A DNA stretch of 64,000 nucleotides from Corynebacterium sp. p3-SID1241 (lineage in GTDB: Bacteria; Actinomycetota; Actinomycetes; Mycobacteriales; Mycobacteriaceae): the NCBI GenBank assembly GCA_025144025.1, contig JALXWS010000011.1:1-64000 (forward strand), in the 5' to 3' direction. The notes under the pieces are model-generated. The model was not told the DNA's origin and searched no databases. It worked only from the letters and a program-made list of their open reading frames with translations. Shown piece after piece: positions 44,698-52,913 of this stretch. A program made the position numbers and the translations under genes. The first letter of the stretch is position 1, and each line of letters starts with the position of its first letter.

Positions 44698-45717
44698 ATG
44701 CAGATCGATCAGAATCTGTCTAATTTCTCAGATATCGCGGTACAGACCGCCTTTGTGGTGTACTGCGTCGCGCTCTTTTTGTCGCTGTTTTACTACGGAC
44801 GCATGCAGGGCATTATTGAGGGCCGCCGCGCCGTGAAGTCCCAAGCCGCGAAGGTCTTGGTGGGTGCGGGCGCTGGGGGCGTCGACAAGCAAAGCTATGA
44901 GGGTGAGGTTGCCCAGTCCTCTTCCGGAATCACGGCCGATGAGCTGAAGGAAAAGGAGCGCAAGGCCGATAAGCTCGGCGGCATGACCAGCGCGCTGATG
45001 TGGGTAGGTATTGCGCTGCACGCCGCGGCGATTGTGCTGCGCGGCCTGGCTACCGGCCGCTTCCCATTTGGCAACCTGTACGAGTACGTGTTGATGGTGA
45101 GCTTCGGTGTGCTGCTGGTGGGCAATATGGCCATGCAGCGCAAGGAGTGGCGCACCGTGTGGCCATGGCTGCTCACCCCGGTGCTGGCGCTAATGTTTTA
45201 TGGATCCACCAAGCTCTATGCCGAGTCTGCCCCGGTGGTGCCGGCGCTGCAGTCGCACTGGCTGCCTATCCACGTCACCGTGGTTTCCTTGGGCGCGTCC
45301 ATCGGTATTATCTCCGGCATTGTCTCGCTGCTGACTCTTTTGCGTATGGCACAGCCAAAGCATGCCGAGCATGGCCTCCTCGGTGCTGTAGCCCGCCCGT
45401 TGCCTTCTGCCGCGAAGATTGACCAGCTGGCCTACCGCCTGGCTGTTATCACCCTGCCGACCTTGGGTCTGGGCATCATCTTGGGTGCCATCTGGGCCGA
45501 GTCCGCCTGGGGCCGCTTCTGGGGCTGGGACCCGAAGGAGACCGTGTCCTTTGCCACCTGGATCCTGTATGCCGCATACCTGCATGCGCGTGCGACGCCG
45601 GCCTTCCGCAAGGCGGCGCCGTGGATCAATGTCATGGCGATGGCGCTGATGGTCTTCAACCTCTTCTTCATCAACATGGTTGTGTCCGGCCTGCATTCCT
45701 ACGCGGGGCTGAATTAA
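44698..45717 (+). CDS. ccsB: Cytochrome c biogenesis protein CcsB (CcsA/ResC family)
   Basis: A 339-residue membrane protein that binds and delivers heme in system II cytochrome c maturation. The tryptophan-rich heme-handling motif WGRFWGWDPKETVSF is near residue 273, flanked by conserved histidines (HWLPIHVT, LHARATP). Eight or so membrane helices are predicted, with a polar insert at about residues 45-90. GGCTAGGAG lies upstream of the ATG. The HTH gene begins at the base after the stop. Confidence 0.93.
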   Translation: MQIDQNLSNFSDIAVQTAFVVYCVALFLSLFYYGRMQGIIEGRRAVKSQAAKVLVGAGAGGVDKQSYEGEVAQSSSGITADELKEKERKADKLGGMTSALMWVGIALHAAAIVLRGLATGRFPFGNLYEYVLMVSFGVLLVGNMAMQRKEWRTVWPWLLTPVLALMFYGSTKLYAESAPVVPALQSHWLPIHVTVVSLGASIGIISGIVSLLTLLRMAQPKHAEHGLLGAVARPLPSAAKIDQLAYRLAVITLPTLGLGIILGAIWAESAWGRFWGWDPKETVSFATWILYAAYLHARATPAFRKAAPWINVMAMALMVFNLFFINMVVSGLHSYAGLN

Positions 45718-45978
45718 ATGGCGGAGCATACGAGCCCGCGCCATAAGCTCGGCAAGCCGGCTGGTGATAATGCGGTGATTTTGGGGCTAGGCGCACAATT
45801 TGCCGAGCGCCGCCGCGAGTTGGGCATTTTGCAGCAGCAGCTTGCCGACGCCGCCGGTATCTCCCGCTCCACCCTCCACACCATTGAGCATGGGGGAGCG
45901 GGCGTGCGGTGGGAAAAGATTACCGCCGTGGCCGAGGCCCTCGGCTTGGAGATGCGGTTTGTGCCGAAGGAATCCTAA
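45718..45978 (+). CDS. XRE-family helix-turn-helix regulator (HipB-like)
   Basis: An 86-residue DNA-binding protein with a Cro/C1-type helix-turn-helix (ERRRELGILQQQLADAAGIS, then RSTLHTIEHGGAGVRWEKI). It starts directly at the base after the ccsB stop and may be co-transcribed, but its targets are unknown. Although HipB-like antitoxins share this fold, no HipA-type toxin gene is adjacent. The stop overlaps the convergent small membrane gene by 4 bp. Confidence 0.82.
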   Translation: MAEHTSPRHKLGKPAGDNAVILGLGAQFAERRRELGILQQQLADAAGISRSTLHTIEHGGAGVRWEKITAVAEALGLEMRFVPKES

Positions 45979-46220
45979 TCCTTTTCGCCGTCGGCGTCGC
46001 GTTTGCGGCGCTGGCGGCGTTTTTCTTCTTCTGCCTCCTGCGCGCGGCGCTGTTTGAAGCGCTCCTTTTCCAGTTTCCAGAGGAATTCCTCATCATCGTC
46101 GGGGCCCTTGATAGCGCGGGGTTGTTCCACCTCGCGCTTTTTCCATGTGGAGGGCCCGAAGGCCTTCCACACCAAGTAGGCGGCGAGGACAAAGAGTAAG
46201 AGGAGGATGATTCGGCCCAT
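45975..46220 (-). CDS. Small single-helix membrane protein with charged tail
   Basis: An 81-residue protein with a membrane helix at residues 4-19 (IILLLLFVLAAYLVWKAF) and a highly charged C-terminal coiled coil of Lys, Arg and Glu. I take the ATG at 46220; the longer frame is not convincing. It is divergent from the DUF4229 gene, and only 38 bp lie between the two starts. The function is unknown. Confidence 0.65.
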   Translation of the reverse strand: MGRIILLLLFVLAAYLVWKAFGPSTWKKREVEQPRAIKGPDDDEEFLWKLEKERFKQRRAQEAEEEKRRQRRKRDADGEKD

Positions 46221-46244
46221 GCGTGGAATTCTACCTGCACCGCG

Positions 46245-46250
46245 TACAAT
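46245..46250 (+). promoter_or_regulatory. -10 element of the DUF4229 gene, leaderless arrangement
   Basis: TACAAT ends 8 nt before the ATG at 46259; the spacer CAACCCCC has no ribosome-binding site. Confidence 0.5.
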
Positions 46251-46258
46251 CAACCCCC

Positions 46259-46585
46259 ATGACGCATAATCCTGAGCCACCCAAGCCGGACCCAGAACTG
46301 CGCCGCCGTTCGCGCGCGGCGCTGTGGAAGTACGGGCTCGCCCGCGTAGTGCTTTTTATTGCTTTGACCGTGGTAATCGAGCTGCTATCTATCGCCATCG
46401 ACTTTCCCATCCCAGTGCTCGTCGCGGCGCTGCTGGCGCTCTTCGTTGCGCTGCCGCTATCGATGCTCATCTTTAAAAAGTGGCGCATCGAGGCCACCCA
46501 AACGCTGGCCGAGTACTCCGCCCAGCGCAAGGCCCACAAACGCTGGGTCCAGGCGGAACTGGAAGGCCGCGCCGCGCAGGATTAG
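46259..46585 (+). CDS. DUF4229 family membrane protein
   Basis: A 108-residue protein with two membrane segments (about 26-46 and 50-72) flanked by a Pro-rich start and a basic amphipathic C-terminal helix. Sequence and position beside menA match the actinobacterial DUF4229 family, whose function is not known. Its stop shares four bases (TTAG) with convergent menA. Confidence 0.8.
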   Translation: MTHNPEPPKPDPELRRRSRAALWKYGLARVVLFIALTVVIELLSIAIDFPIPVLVAALLALFVALPLSMLIFKKWRIEATQTLAEYSAQRKAHKRWVQAELEGRAAQD

Positions 46586-47508
46586 ACGATGATAAGCGCT
46601 GCGGCCTCGATAACGGCCCACATGAGCATCGCGCGGCCGGTCAGGCCGAGCACGGGGATGAGCTCGGGGCCTTGGGCGCCGCGGTTGACGGTGCGGATGG
46701 CGCGCAGCGCGAAGGGGAAGTAGACCAAGCCGGCGAGCGCGAGCCAGCTGCTAAAGGCGATGCCGATAGTCAGCAAGAAGGGTAGCAGGAGTAGCACCGT
46801 GAAGAGCAGGCGAGCCTTGTCATTGCCAAGCCGTACGGCGAGGGTAATCTTGCCGGTTTCGGCGTCGGAGGGAATATCGCGGATATTATTGACTAGGTTG
46901 ACTCCGGAGCTCATCGCGCCGATGCCCACGGCTAGCGCGAGGCCCGACCACGACAGGCGGCCGGCCTGGGTGAATTCGGTGCCGAGCACGGCGACGAGCC
47001 CGAAGAAGACGAACACGGCGACCTCGCCGAGCCCGCGGTAGCCATACGGATTCTTGCCGCCGGTATAAAACCACGCGCCGGCGATGCACAGCGCGCCGAT
47101 GAGGATGAGCCACCACGCGTGCGCCGCGAGGGAGAGCGCGAAGCCGGCCATCCCGGCCACGGCGAAGGCGGCAAAGGCCGCGAGCTTTACGTGCTGCGGG
47201 CGGGCCAGACCGCCGCCGGTGAGGCGCTGTGGGCCGGTGCGGTCGTCGTCGGTGCCGCGGATGCCGTCGGAGTAGTCATTGGCATAGTTCACGCCGATGA
47301 TAAGCGCCCATGCCACGATGAGTGCGAGGAGCGCGCGGCCCACGTGGCCGCCGCCGATGCCAAAGGCTGCGCCGGTGCCCGCAACGACGGGCGCAAAAGC
47401 GTTGGCCCAGGTATGCGGGCGTGCGCCCTCGAGCCAATCCTGGGCAGTGGCGGAGAAACGGCCGGCGGAATGGTCCTTGGAATGCGGGGCAGACTTGGAG
47501 GCAGACAT
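46582..47508 (-). CDS. menA: 1,4-dihydroxy-2-naphthoate polyprenyltransferase
   Basis: MenA attaches a polyprenyl chain to 1,4-dihydroxy-2-naphthoate to form demethylmenaquinone in the membrane. The UbiA-type protein of 308 residues has about eight helices and the first Asp-rich motif NYANDYSDGIRG (metal-prenyl-diphosphate binding) near residue 78, with NLVNNIRDIPSD as the second. ARPHTWANAFAP near the start is typical of MenA. A GTG at 47514 would add two residues. It is downstream of the metal ABC operon on the same strand. Confidence 0.92.
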   Translation of the reverse strand: MSASKSAPHSKDHSAGRFSATAQDWLEGARPHTWANAFAPVVAGTGAAFGIGGGHVGRALLALIVAWALIIGVNYANDYSDGIRGTDDDRTGPQRLTGGGLARPQHVKLAAFAAFAVAGMAGFALSLAAHAWWLILIGALCIAGAWFYTGGKNPYGYRGLGEVAVFVFFGLVAVLGTEFTQAGRLSWSGLALAVGIGAMSSGVNLVNNIRDIPSDAETGKITLAVRLGNDKARLLFTVLLLLPFLLTIGIAFSSWLALAGLVYFPFALRAIRTVNRGAQGPELIPVLGLTGRAMLMWAVIEAAALIIV

Positions 47509-47546
47509 AGCCACTATTGTGCCACTGCGGCACGCGCGGGCGGCAA

Positions 47547-48374
47547 TTAGCCAAGGTAGGCGCGACGGCGCAGCCGATAGGCAGCTAGTGCCGCGAAGAA
47601 AAGAGTGGCATTGGTGACCGTCATCGCGGCGGAGGTGGCCGCATCAAGCCAATAGGCCAGCCAGAATCCTGCGACTGCGCTGAGTGCCGCGATGCCGCAA
47701 GCGGCGAGCATTAGGGTAGGCACGCGGCGGGTGAAAAGCCGCGCGGTCATGGTGGGAAAGACCATCAAGGCGATCACCAGCATGGCGCCGGCGGCGTGGA
47801 AAGCGGCAGTAGCCGTGCAGGCAACAACCGCCATAAACGTTGTCTGTACAGCACGGGAGTGGACCCCGCGCACGGTGCAGAACGCGGCGTCAAAAGATAT
47901 AGCAGCAAGACGCGGCAGGGAAAGGACGAAAAAGATCGCATTCGCGGCGAGCACGGCGGCCATGACATAGCAGTAGTGGGGATTGGAAAAGGCGGCGAGG
48001 TTAACATCGCCAACCAAGACGGCGTGGACATCGATATGTACGTGGCTCATTCGGGTAGAGATGAGGATGACACCGGCGGCAAAGAGGGCGGGGAAGATGA
48101 GGCCTAGGGCGGCGTCGGCAGTAACCAGCGCGCTGCGCTGCAGCCACCGCGTGCCGAGTGCGACGGCCAGGGCACCGGCCGCGGCGGCGATAAGCAGCAG
48201 TGGGGAGTCGATATCGGAGGTTAAAAGGTAGCCCACGGCGATGCCGGGGAGGACGGCGTGGCCGATGCCGTCGATAAGCATGGCCTGTCCCTGTAGAACT
48301 ACAAAAGTGCCGGGCAGCGCGCATGCTACGGCGGTAAGGACGGCGAGCAGGCAAGCGGTAGCGGCAAGGGTCAT
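47547..48374 (-). CDS. Metal ABC transporter permease (second)
   Basis: A 275-residue, eight-helix permease of the zinc/manganese (ABC-3) family, with the conserved DGIGHAVLPGIAVGYLL region near residue 37. It is the last gene of the four-gene importer; its ATG overlaps the previous permease stop by 4 bp. The substrate is probably Mn2+ (or Zn2+), judged from the DtxR/MntR-type regulator next to the operon. The longer upstream frame is not part of the gene. Confidence 0.88.
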   Translation of the reverse strand: MTLAATACLLAVLTAVACALPGTFVVLQGQAMLIDGIGHAVLPGIAVGYLLTSDIDSPLLLIAAAAGALAVALGTRWLQRSALVTADAALGLIFPALFAAGVILISTRMSHVHIDVHAVLVGDVNLAAFSNPHYCYVMAAVLAANAIFFVLSLPRLAAISFDAAFCTVRGVHSRAVQTTFMAVVACTATAAFHAAGAMLVIALMVFPTMTARLFTRRVPTLMLAACGIAALSAVAGFWLAYWLDAATSAAMTVTNATLFFAALAAYRLRRRAYLG

Positions 48375-49225
48375 GGTCGAAGCTTTCTGGTGATGAGGCT
48401 GAACGCTACGGTGGCGGCTTGCACCAGCACGATGATGGGGCCGGTAGGCAGCGGGCCAAAGGCGATGGAAAGGTAGCAACCCACGGCGGCAGTAAGCGCG
48501 CCTAGGAAGCCGGCTAGTGCAATGAAGGGAAGCAGGCGGTGAACCCAGGGGCGGGCGGCCGCGGCCGGGCTGATGACTACGGCCACCATGAGGACCACGC
48601 CGACCACCTTGACGCCTATAACCGTGACGGCGGTTAAGGAGAGGAAGCTGAGGGCATTTAAGGCGGTGGTGCGAATGCCGGCTACGCGGGCAAAGGGGGC
48701 GTCAAAGGCGACGGTGGCTTGCCGAGTGTGTACCGAAGAAAGAATTAGCAAGACGCCGCCGCCAATGACGAGCGCAGAACTCACATCGGCGCGCGTGAGC
48801 GTGGACGCGTTTCCCAGCAGGTAATCCTGGATGCCGGCCTTGCCGGGCAAGGGCTGGCGGGAAATATGCTGCATGAGCAGCATGCCGATGGAGAAGAATG
48901 TGGTAAGCGTAGCGGCCATCGCGGTGGTCGGGCCGAGCGGGGCCAGCCGTGGAATCAGGTGAATACAGCCGACGGCCAGTGTGCCGGTGAGGATGGCGCC
49001 GGCAGAAAGCAGCCAGATATTGCGGCCGTCCCACCCTAAGGCCGTAGCCACGACGAAGGCGACCAGCAGGCCAGGCAGGGAGGAATGCGAGATGGCATCA
49101 GCGAGCAGGCTGGTGCGGCGCACATAGACCAGCGGGCCGAGCGCGCCGGCGCAGGCTCCGATGAGTACCGTCCCCAAAAGCGCCTGCGTATAGGTGAAAT
49201 CCTGAAAGAGTTCTAGTGGGTTCAT
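48371..49225 (-). CDS. Metal ABC transporter permease (first)
   Basis: A 284-residue ABC-3 family permease with about eight helices and the signature segment SLLADAISHSSLPGLLVAF near residue 42. The ATG at 49225 overlaps the ATPase stop (ATGA) and is preferred over the in-frame ATG 12 bases upstream. It pairs with the second permease as a heterodimer, which is common for corynebacterial manganese importers. Confidence 0.88.
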   Translation of the reverse strand: MNPLELFQDFTYTQALLGTVLIGACAGALGPLVYVRRTSLLADAISHSSLPGLLVAFVVATALGWDGRNIWLLSAGAILTGTLAVGCIHLIPRLAPLGPTTAMAATLTTFFSIGMLLMQHISRQPLPGKAGIQDYLLGNASTLTRADVSSALVIGGGVLLILSSVHTRQATVAFDAPFARVAGIRTTALNALSFLSLTAVTVIGVKVVGVVLMVAVVISPAAAARPWVHRLLPFIALAGFLGALTAAVGCYLSIAFGPLPTGPIIVLVQAATVAFSLITRKLRP

Positions 49226-49932
49226 GAGGGCAGGCAAAACATGTCGGCGATGGCGGATTCGGTGAGCACCTGCTTAGTAGGCCCGGCCGCGATGAGGCGG
49301 CCTTGGCCTACCATGAGGACCTCATCACAGAAATCGGCGACTTCTGCCAAGTTGTGATGGACCAGCAGGATGGTGGCGCCATCGGCGCGCAGATTCTGCA
49401 GTACCTCCATGATGGCGCGCTGGCTTGCGGCGTCGACCCCAGCAAAGGGCTCATCCAAGATAATGAGCTCGGGATCGCTCACGAGCGTGCGAGCGAGTAA
49501 GACACGCTGGCGCTGGCCGCCGGACAAGGCCGAAATGGGCAGGTGCGAGTGCTCTTGCATTCCGGTGCGGGCGAGCGCGTCGTGAGCGGCGCGCTTATCG
49601 ACGCGGCTCGGCCACTGCCACCAGCGCAGGCCGGCGGTGCGGCCCATAAGCGCGACGTCGAAGGCCGTGGCCGGAAAATCCCAATCGATATCCGCGTGCT
49701 GCGGCATGTAACCGAGCCGATGGCGGAAATGGGCAAGGTTGGTGCCATCAAAGGTGAGCGATTCGCAGTTAAGCGGTGGAAGCAAGCCCACCAAGGTGCG
49801 CACAAGGGTGGACTTGCCGGAGCCGTTGGCGCCCACGAGGCCGGTGATGGTGGCGGGAGTGAGGGCAAAGGTGGCGTCGGCAAGCAGGGGCGTGCGCGGA
49901 TAGCCTGCGGTGAGGTGGGTGGCGCGCAGCAT
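49222..49932 (-). CDS. Metal ABC transporter ATP-binding protein
   Basis: A 236-residue ATPase that powers the importer. Walker A is GANGSGKSTL (near residue 34), the signature is LSGGQRQRVLLARTL, and Walker B is LIILDEPFAGVD; the H-loop is VHHNL. Its start overlaps the solute-binding protein stop by one base (TAATG). It carries one CGTCGGCAAG 10-mer close to its 5' end. Confidence 0.92.
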   Translation of the reverse strand: MLRATHLTAGYPRTPLLADATFALTPATITGLVGANGSGKSTLVRTLVGLLPPLNCESLTFDGTNLAHFRHRLGYMPQHADIDWDFPATAFDVALMGRTAGLRWWQWPSRVDKRAAHDALARTGMQEHSHLPISALSGGQRQRVLLARTLVSDPELIILDEPFAGVDAASQRAIMEVLQNLRADGATILLVHHNLAEVADFCDEVLMVGQGRLIAAGPTKQVLTESAIADMFCLPS

Positions 49933-50852
49933 TAGCTTAAGGCCTTTGCCACGGTGTGTGCGTTGTGCTCGAAAGCCCCGAGGTAGGTATCGGTGGGCGC
50001 GTCGGGTCCGAGGGTATCGGCGAAGAGCTCCTCGTCCGAGACGGTAACCTTCCAGCCGCGGGACTCCACGGCCTGCTGCAGCGAGGTGATGGCCTGTGGG
50101 TTGGCTTGATTGTCCTTGAAGATGACGGGGACCTTCTTATCGGCGATGGTATCGGCCAGAGCGGAAATCTCGGTGGCGGATTTTGTGGCCTCGGTGGTCA
50201 CGAAATCGGTGGCGTGGATGTCAAAGTCGAAGGTCTTGCCAAAGTAGTTGAAAGCATCATGGCCGGTGATGAGCACCCGGGGCTTCGCAGTAGCGAGTTC
50301 CTTCTTAGCCTTGTCCTGCGCAGCGGCGATCTGGCTTTCGTAGTTATCGGCGGCAGTGGAGTAGTCCGTGGCGTGCTCGGAATCGATATCGCCAAGTTTG
50401 TCGCCGATTCTCTCAACGGCCTGGCTCCACAGCTTGGGGCTATTCCAGATATGCGGATCATAGAGTTGCTCGCCGCCCTTTCCTTGTTCCGGCCAGGGCA
50501 GGAGATCTTGTTCATCGAGCTGATCGCCCACCGCGAGCTGCTTTTCTCTCAGAGACTTGAGCTGGTCCACCATCTGGGCCTCGAGGTGGAGGCCATTCCA
50601 AAGTACGAGGTCGGCGTCCTTCATAGCCTCGATATCGTGCGTGGTGGGCTGGTAGGTGTGCGGATCACCGCCGGGGCCGACCATGGTGGTGATATCGGCT
50701 TCGGGGGCGAGGTTGGCTGCGGCATCGGCCAAGTAGCCGGTGGTGGCGAAGATTTTTAGGCTATCTCCGTGGTTGTCATCGCCGCTTGAGCAGGCCGTTA
50801 GCGTAGTAGCGGCGAGCAGTACGGCCAGGGGAAGTGCGGTGGTTTTCTGCAA
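49932..50852 (-). CDS. Metal ABC transporter substrate-binding lipoprotein
   Basis: A 306-residue cluster-A1 (TroA/PsaA/ZnuA-like) metal-binding lipoprotein. The signal peptide ends at the lipobox TACS (Cys21). Likely metal ligands are visible in PHTYQPTTHDI (first His), HIWNSPKLW, GHDAFNYFG and near the C-terminus. There is no long His-rich loop as in many zinc-specific ZnuA proteins, which favours Mn or Fe (inference). It is the first gene of the leftward operon and is divergent from mntR. Confidence 0.88.
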   Translation of the reverse strand: MQKTTALPLAVLLAATTLTACSSGDDNHGDSLKIFATTGYLADAAANLAPEADITTMVGPGGDPHTYQPTTHDIEAMKDADLVLWNGLHLEAQMVDQLKSLREKQLAVGDQLDEQDLLPWPEQGKGGEQLYDPHIWNSPKLWSQAVERIGDKLGDIDSEHATDYSTAADNYESQIAAAQDKAKKELATAKPRVLITGHDAFNYFGKTFDFDIHATDFVTTEATKSATEISALADTIADKKVPVIFKDNQANPQAITSLQQAVESRGWKVTVSDEELFADTLGPDAPTDTYLGAFEHNAHTVAKALS

Positions 50853-50883
50853 CGAAAAGTCCTTAAATTAGAAATGAATACCA

Positions 50884-50903
50884 AAGTTCAATGTAGTGAA
50901 CTT
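50884..50903. promoter_or_regulatory. Candidate operator palindrome for the MntR-like regulator
   Basis: AAGTTCA (50884-50890) and TGAACTT (50897-50903) form a perfect inverted repeat with a 6-bp spacer, located 32 bp before the substrate-binding protein start in the AT-rich divergent region. Its place between the importer and a metal-dependent repressor gene makes it the best operator candidate. Confidence 0.55.
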
Positions 50904-50947
50904 CTAAAAACATACATATTGAAACTCATGGAAGCAATAGGATGAAC

Positions 50948-50953
50948 TACGAT
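50948..50953 (+). promoter_or_regulatory. -10 element of the mntR-like gene, leaderless arrangement
   Basis: TACGAT is followed by 7 nt and then the ATG at 50961, giving a transcript that would begin at its start codon. Confidence 0.5.
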
Positions 50954-50960
50954 GGGGTGA

Positions 50961-51644
50961 ATGCACGTAAGCGAGCTGCCCGAACGCACCCAGGACTACC
51001 TCAAGATTTTGTGGAACCATGAGGAAAAGGCGGGACGCGATACCGCCATGCCGCTCGGTGATCTGGCTAAGGCTGCCGGCCAGAAGCTGCCCACCACCTC
51101 CGAGGCCGTCAAGCGCCTCGCAGCCAAGGGACTCGTGGAACACGAGCGTTACTTTGGCGTCCGGTTGGTCCGGGAAGGTCGCGAATTGGCCGTGGCCATG
51201 GTGCGCCGCCACCGCCTGCTCGAGACCTTTTTGGTACGCACCTTGGGCTATACCTGGGACGAGGTGCATGAGGAAGCCGAAATGCTAGAGCATGCGACCT
51301 CCGATAGGTTTGTCGAGCGCATCGATGCTTTCCTCGGCGCCCCTGCGCGCGATCCCCACGGCGATCCCATTCCGGCGGCCGATGGCACGGCTGAGCCGCT
51401 CTCGCGCATTACGCTTGCCGACGTCCCACCCAACTCTCCCGTCACTATGGAACAGGTCAATGACGCCGATGGCGAATTCCTGCGCTACTTGGACAAGCAC
51501 GGGGTTCGGCCGGGCGTGCGGCTGACCGTCGTTGCCCCGCCGGTAGCCGGCCTCCTAGAGGTCAGCGTGGATAATGGAGCCAGTTTTTCCCTCGGTGAAT
51601 CCGCGGCGCGCGATATCGCGGTGCGCGACGTGGAAGGTGGCTAA
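50961..51644 (+). CDS. mntR: DtxR-family metal-dependent repressor (MntR-like)
   Basis: A 227-residue metal-sensing repressor. The N-terminal winged helix (TEAVKRLAAKGLVEHERY region) is followed by a dimerisation and metal domain containing RRHRLLETFLVRTLGYTWDEVHEEAEMLEHATSD-type residues (H, E, C-less sensor site) and a C-terminal SH3/FeoA-like domain (about 150-225). Lying divergent from an ABC metal importer, it most likely represses that operon when Mn2+ is plentiful. DtxR-type iron control is an alternative. The last 4 bp overlap menE. Confidence 0.85.
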   Translation: MHVSELPERTQDYLKILWNHEEKAGRDTAMPLGDLAKAAGQKLPTTSEAVKRLAAKGLVEHERYFGVRLVREGRELAVAMVRRHRLLETFLVRTLGYTWDEVHEEAEMLEHATSDRFVERIDAFLGAPARDPHGDPIPAADGTAEPLSRITLADVPPNSPVTMEQVNDADGEFLRYLDKHGVRPGVRLTVVAPPVAGLLEVSVDNGASFSLGESAARDIAVRDVEGG

Positions 51645-52777
51645 GCGCCGAAGATGCGCGCCACCGCCCGGCGGTCTATTTTGCCTGGCCCGGCCGTGGG
51701 AAATTCCGCGAGGCGCTTGATGTCTTTCGGTATCTGCCAGCGGGGAAGCTCGGCGTCCTCGAGGGCTTCGAGGATATCGGCGATATCGGCCCAGCCGGTG
51801 TACGCCGCCATGATGGCCTGGCCGAGCCGCGGGTGTGGCACGCCGACGACGCAGGCATGGTCCACGCCTTTAACCTTGAGGATTTCGGTTTCCAGCGCCT
51901 CTGGGTGCAGCTTGAGCCCGCCGGAGTCGATGACATTATCCAGTCGGCCGGTGACGGTGAGGGTGCCGGCGTCGATGAAGCCGCCGTCGGAAGTGGCGAA
52001 CCAGCCTGACTCGCGGAAGGCTTCGTGTTCGGGCGCGTTGCGGTAGCCATGGGCGATGGTGGGCCCGCCCAAGAGGATGCGCCCGTCCTGGACGCGGACC
52101 TGCGCGCCGGGGATCGGCCGGCCATCGTAGACGCAGCCGCCCGCTGTTTCCGAGGATCCGTACGTCGCCACCACCGCAATGCCCAGATCCTCAGCCGCCG
52201 CGCGCAGGCGGGGGTTGATGGCCGCACCGCCGACCAGGATGGCATCGAAAGTGCGCAGCGCGTCGATCCCCTCGACCGAATCCATAGCCTTGGCTAGCTG
52301 CAGCGGGGTGAGCGCGGTATAGGTGCGGTCCCCGGTGCGGTCGAGCTCTGCGGCCGCGCGGGCGAAGGTAGGGATATCGAAGCCCTCGCTGAGATCCATG
52401 CACAGCGGATCCACGCCCGCCACCAGCGAGCGCACTAGTACCTGGATGCCGGCGATGTGATGGGCCGGCATGGCGAGCAGCCACTGGCCGGTGCCGCCGA
52501 GCACCTGGTGGGTGGCATCCGCGCTAGCTACGAGGTTTGCCGGGGTAAGCTGCGCGCCTTTCGGCGTGCCAGTGGAGCCAGAGGTGGACATCACCAGGGC
52601 GATGCTGGGGTCGATGGGCTCGCCGGCGCGTTGGGTATTGCGCAGGAGGGTGGCGCGGGTGGCGTCGGCAAGCGGGAGCGGCAAAAAGCAGGCCTGCCCG
52701 GCAATGGAGGCCTCCAAGTCCGGGAGGATAGCGGCCGGGGCGTGGGGGTCAACCGGGAGTGGGGAGAGGATAGTCAC
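51641..52777 (-). CDS. menE: O-succinylbenzoate--CoA ligase
   Basis: MenE activates o-succinylbenzoate to its CoA thioester for menaquinone synthesis. The adenylate-forming protein of 378 residues has MSTSGSTGTPKGAQLT near residue 62, TYGSSETAGGCVYDG in the middle, and a C-terminal domain ending in GPGKIDRRAVARI with the catalytic lysine. It is short for the superfamily but normal for actinobacterial MenE. The GTG at 52777 is the likeliest start; the longer frame overlaps the small gene upstream. It follows menB and the small membrane gene. Confidence 0.88.
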   Translation of the reverse strand: MTILSPLPVDPHAPAAILPDLEASIAGQACFLPLPLADATRATLLRNTQRAGEPIDPSIALVMSTSGSTGTPKGAQLTPANLVASADATHQVLGGTGQWLLAMPAHHIAGIQVLVRSLVAGVDPLCMDLSEGFDIPTFARAAAELDRTGDRTYTALTPLQLAKAMDSVEGIDALRTFDAILVGGAAINPRLRAAAEDLGIAVVATYGSSETAGGCVYDGRPIPGAQVRVQDGRILLGGPTIAHGYRNAPEHEAFRESGWFATSDGGFIDAGTLTVTGRLDNVIDSGGLKLHPEALETEILKVKGVDHACVVGVPHPRLGQAIMAAYTGWADIADILEALEDAELPRWQIPKDIKRLAEFPTAGPGKIDRRAVARIFGA

Positions 52778-52787
52778 GGAGGCGATT

Positions 52788-52913
52788 TTAACCGTCGAAG
52801 GGGCGGGTTTCGTCTTTTTCCGCCTTGCGTATGCCGCGCAGCAACACAATGCGCCCGGCCACGAGCGCACCCGTGGCAACGACGGCAATGCCGATACAAA
52901 AAGCGATAAGCAT
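52788..52913 (-). CDS. Unlisted 41-residue single-span membrane protein between menB and menE
   Basis: A 41-codon gene beginning MLIAFCIGIAVVATGALVAG and continuing RIVLLRGIRKAEKDETRP before a short Phe-Asp-Gly end. Residues 2-20 form one clear membrane helix, followed by a positively charged cytoplasmic tail. Its ATG overlaps the menB stop by one base (TAATG), and menE starts 10 bp later, so it would be coupled in the menB-menE operon. The hydrophobic-then-basic pattern is not what random DNA gives. The function is unknown. Confidence 0.7.
   Translation of the reverse strand: MLIAFCIGIAVVATGALVAGRIVLLRGIRKAEKDETRPFDG

Noticed and set aside
45718..45978. Toxin-antitoxin pair starting with the HipB-like protein
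   Set aside because: The convergent neighbour is a small membrane protein, not a HipA or other toxin, and the gene follows ccsB like an operon member.
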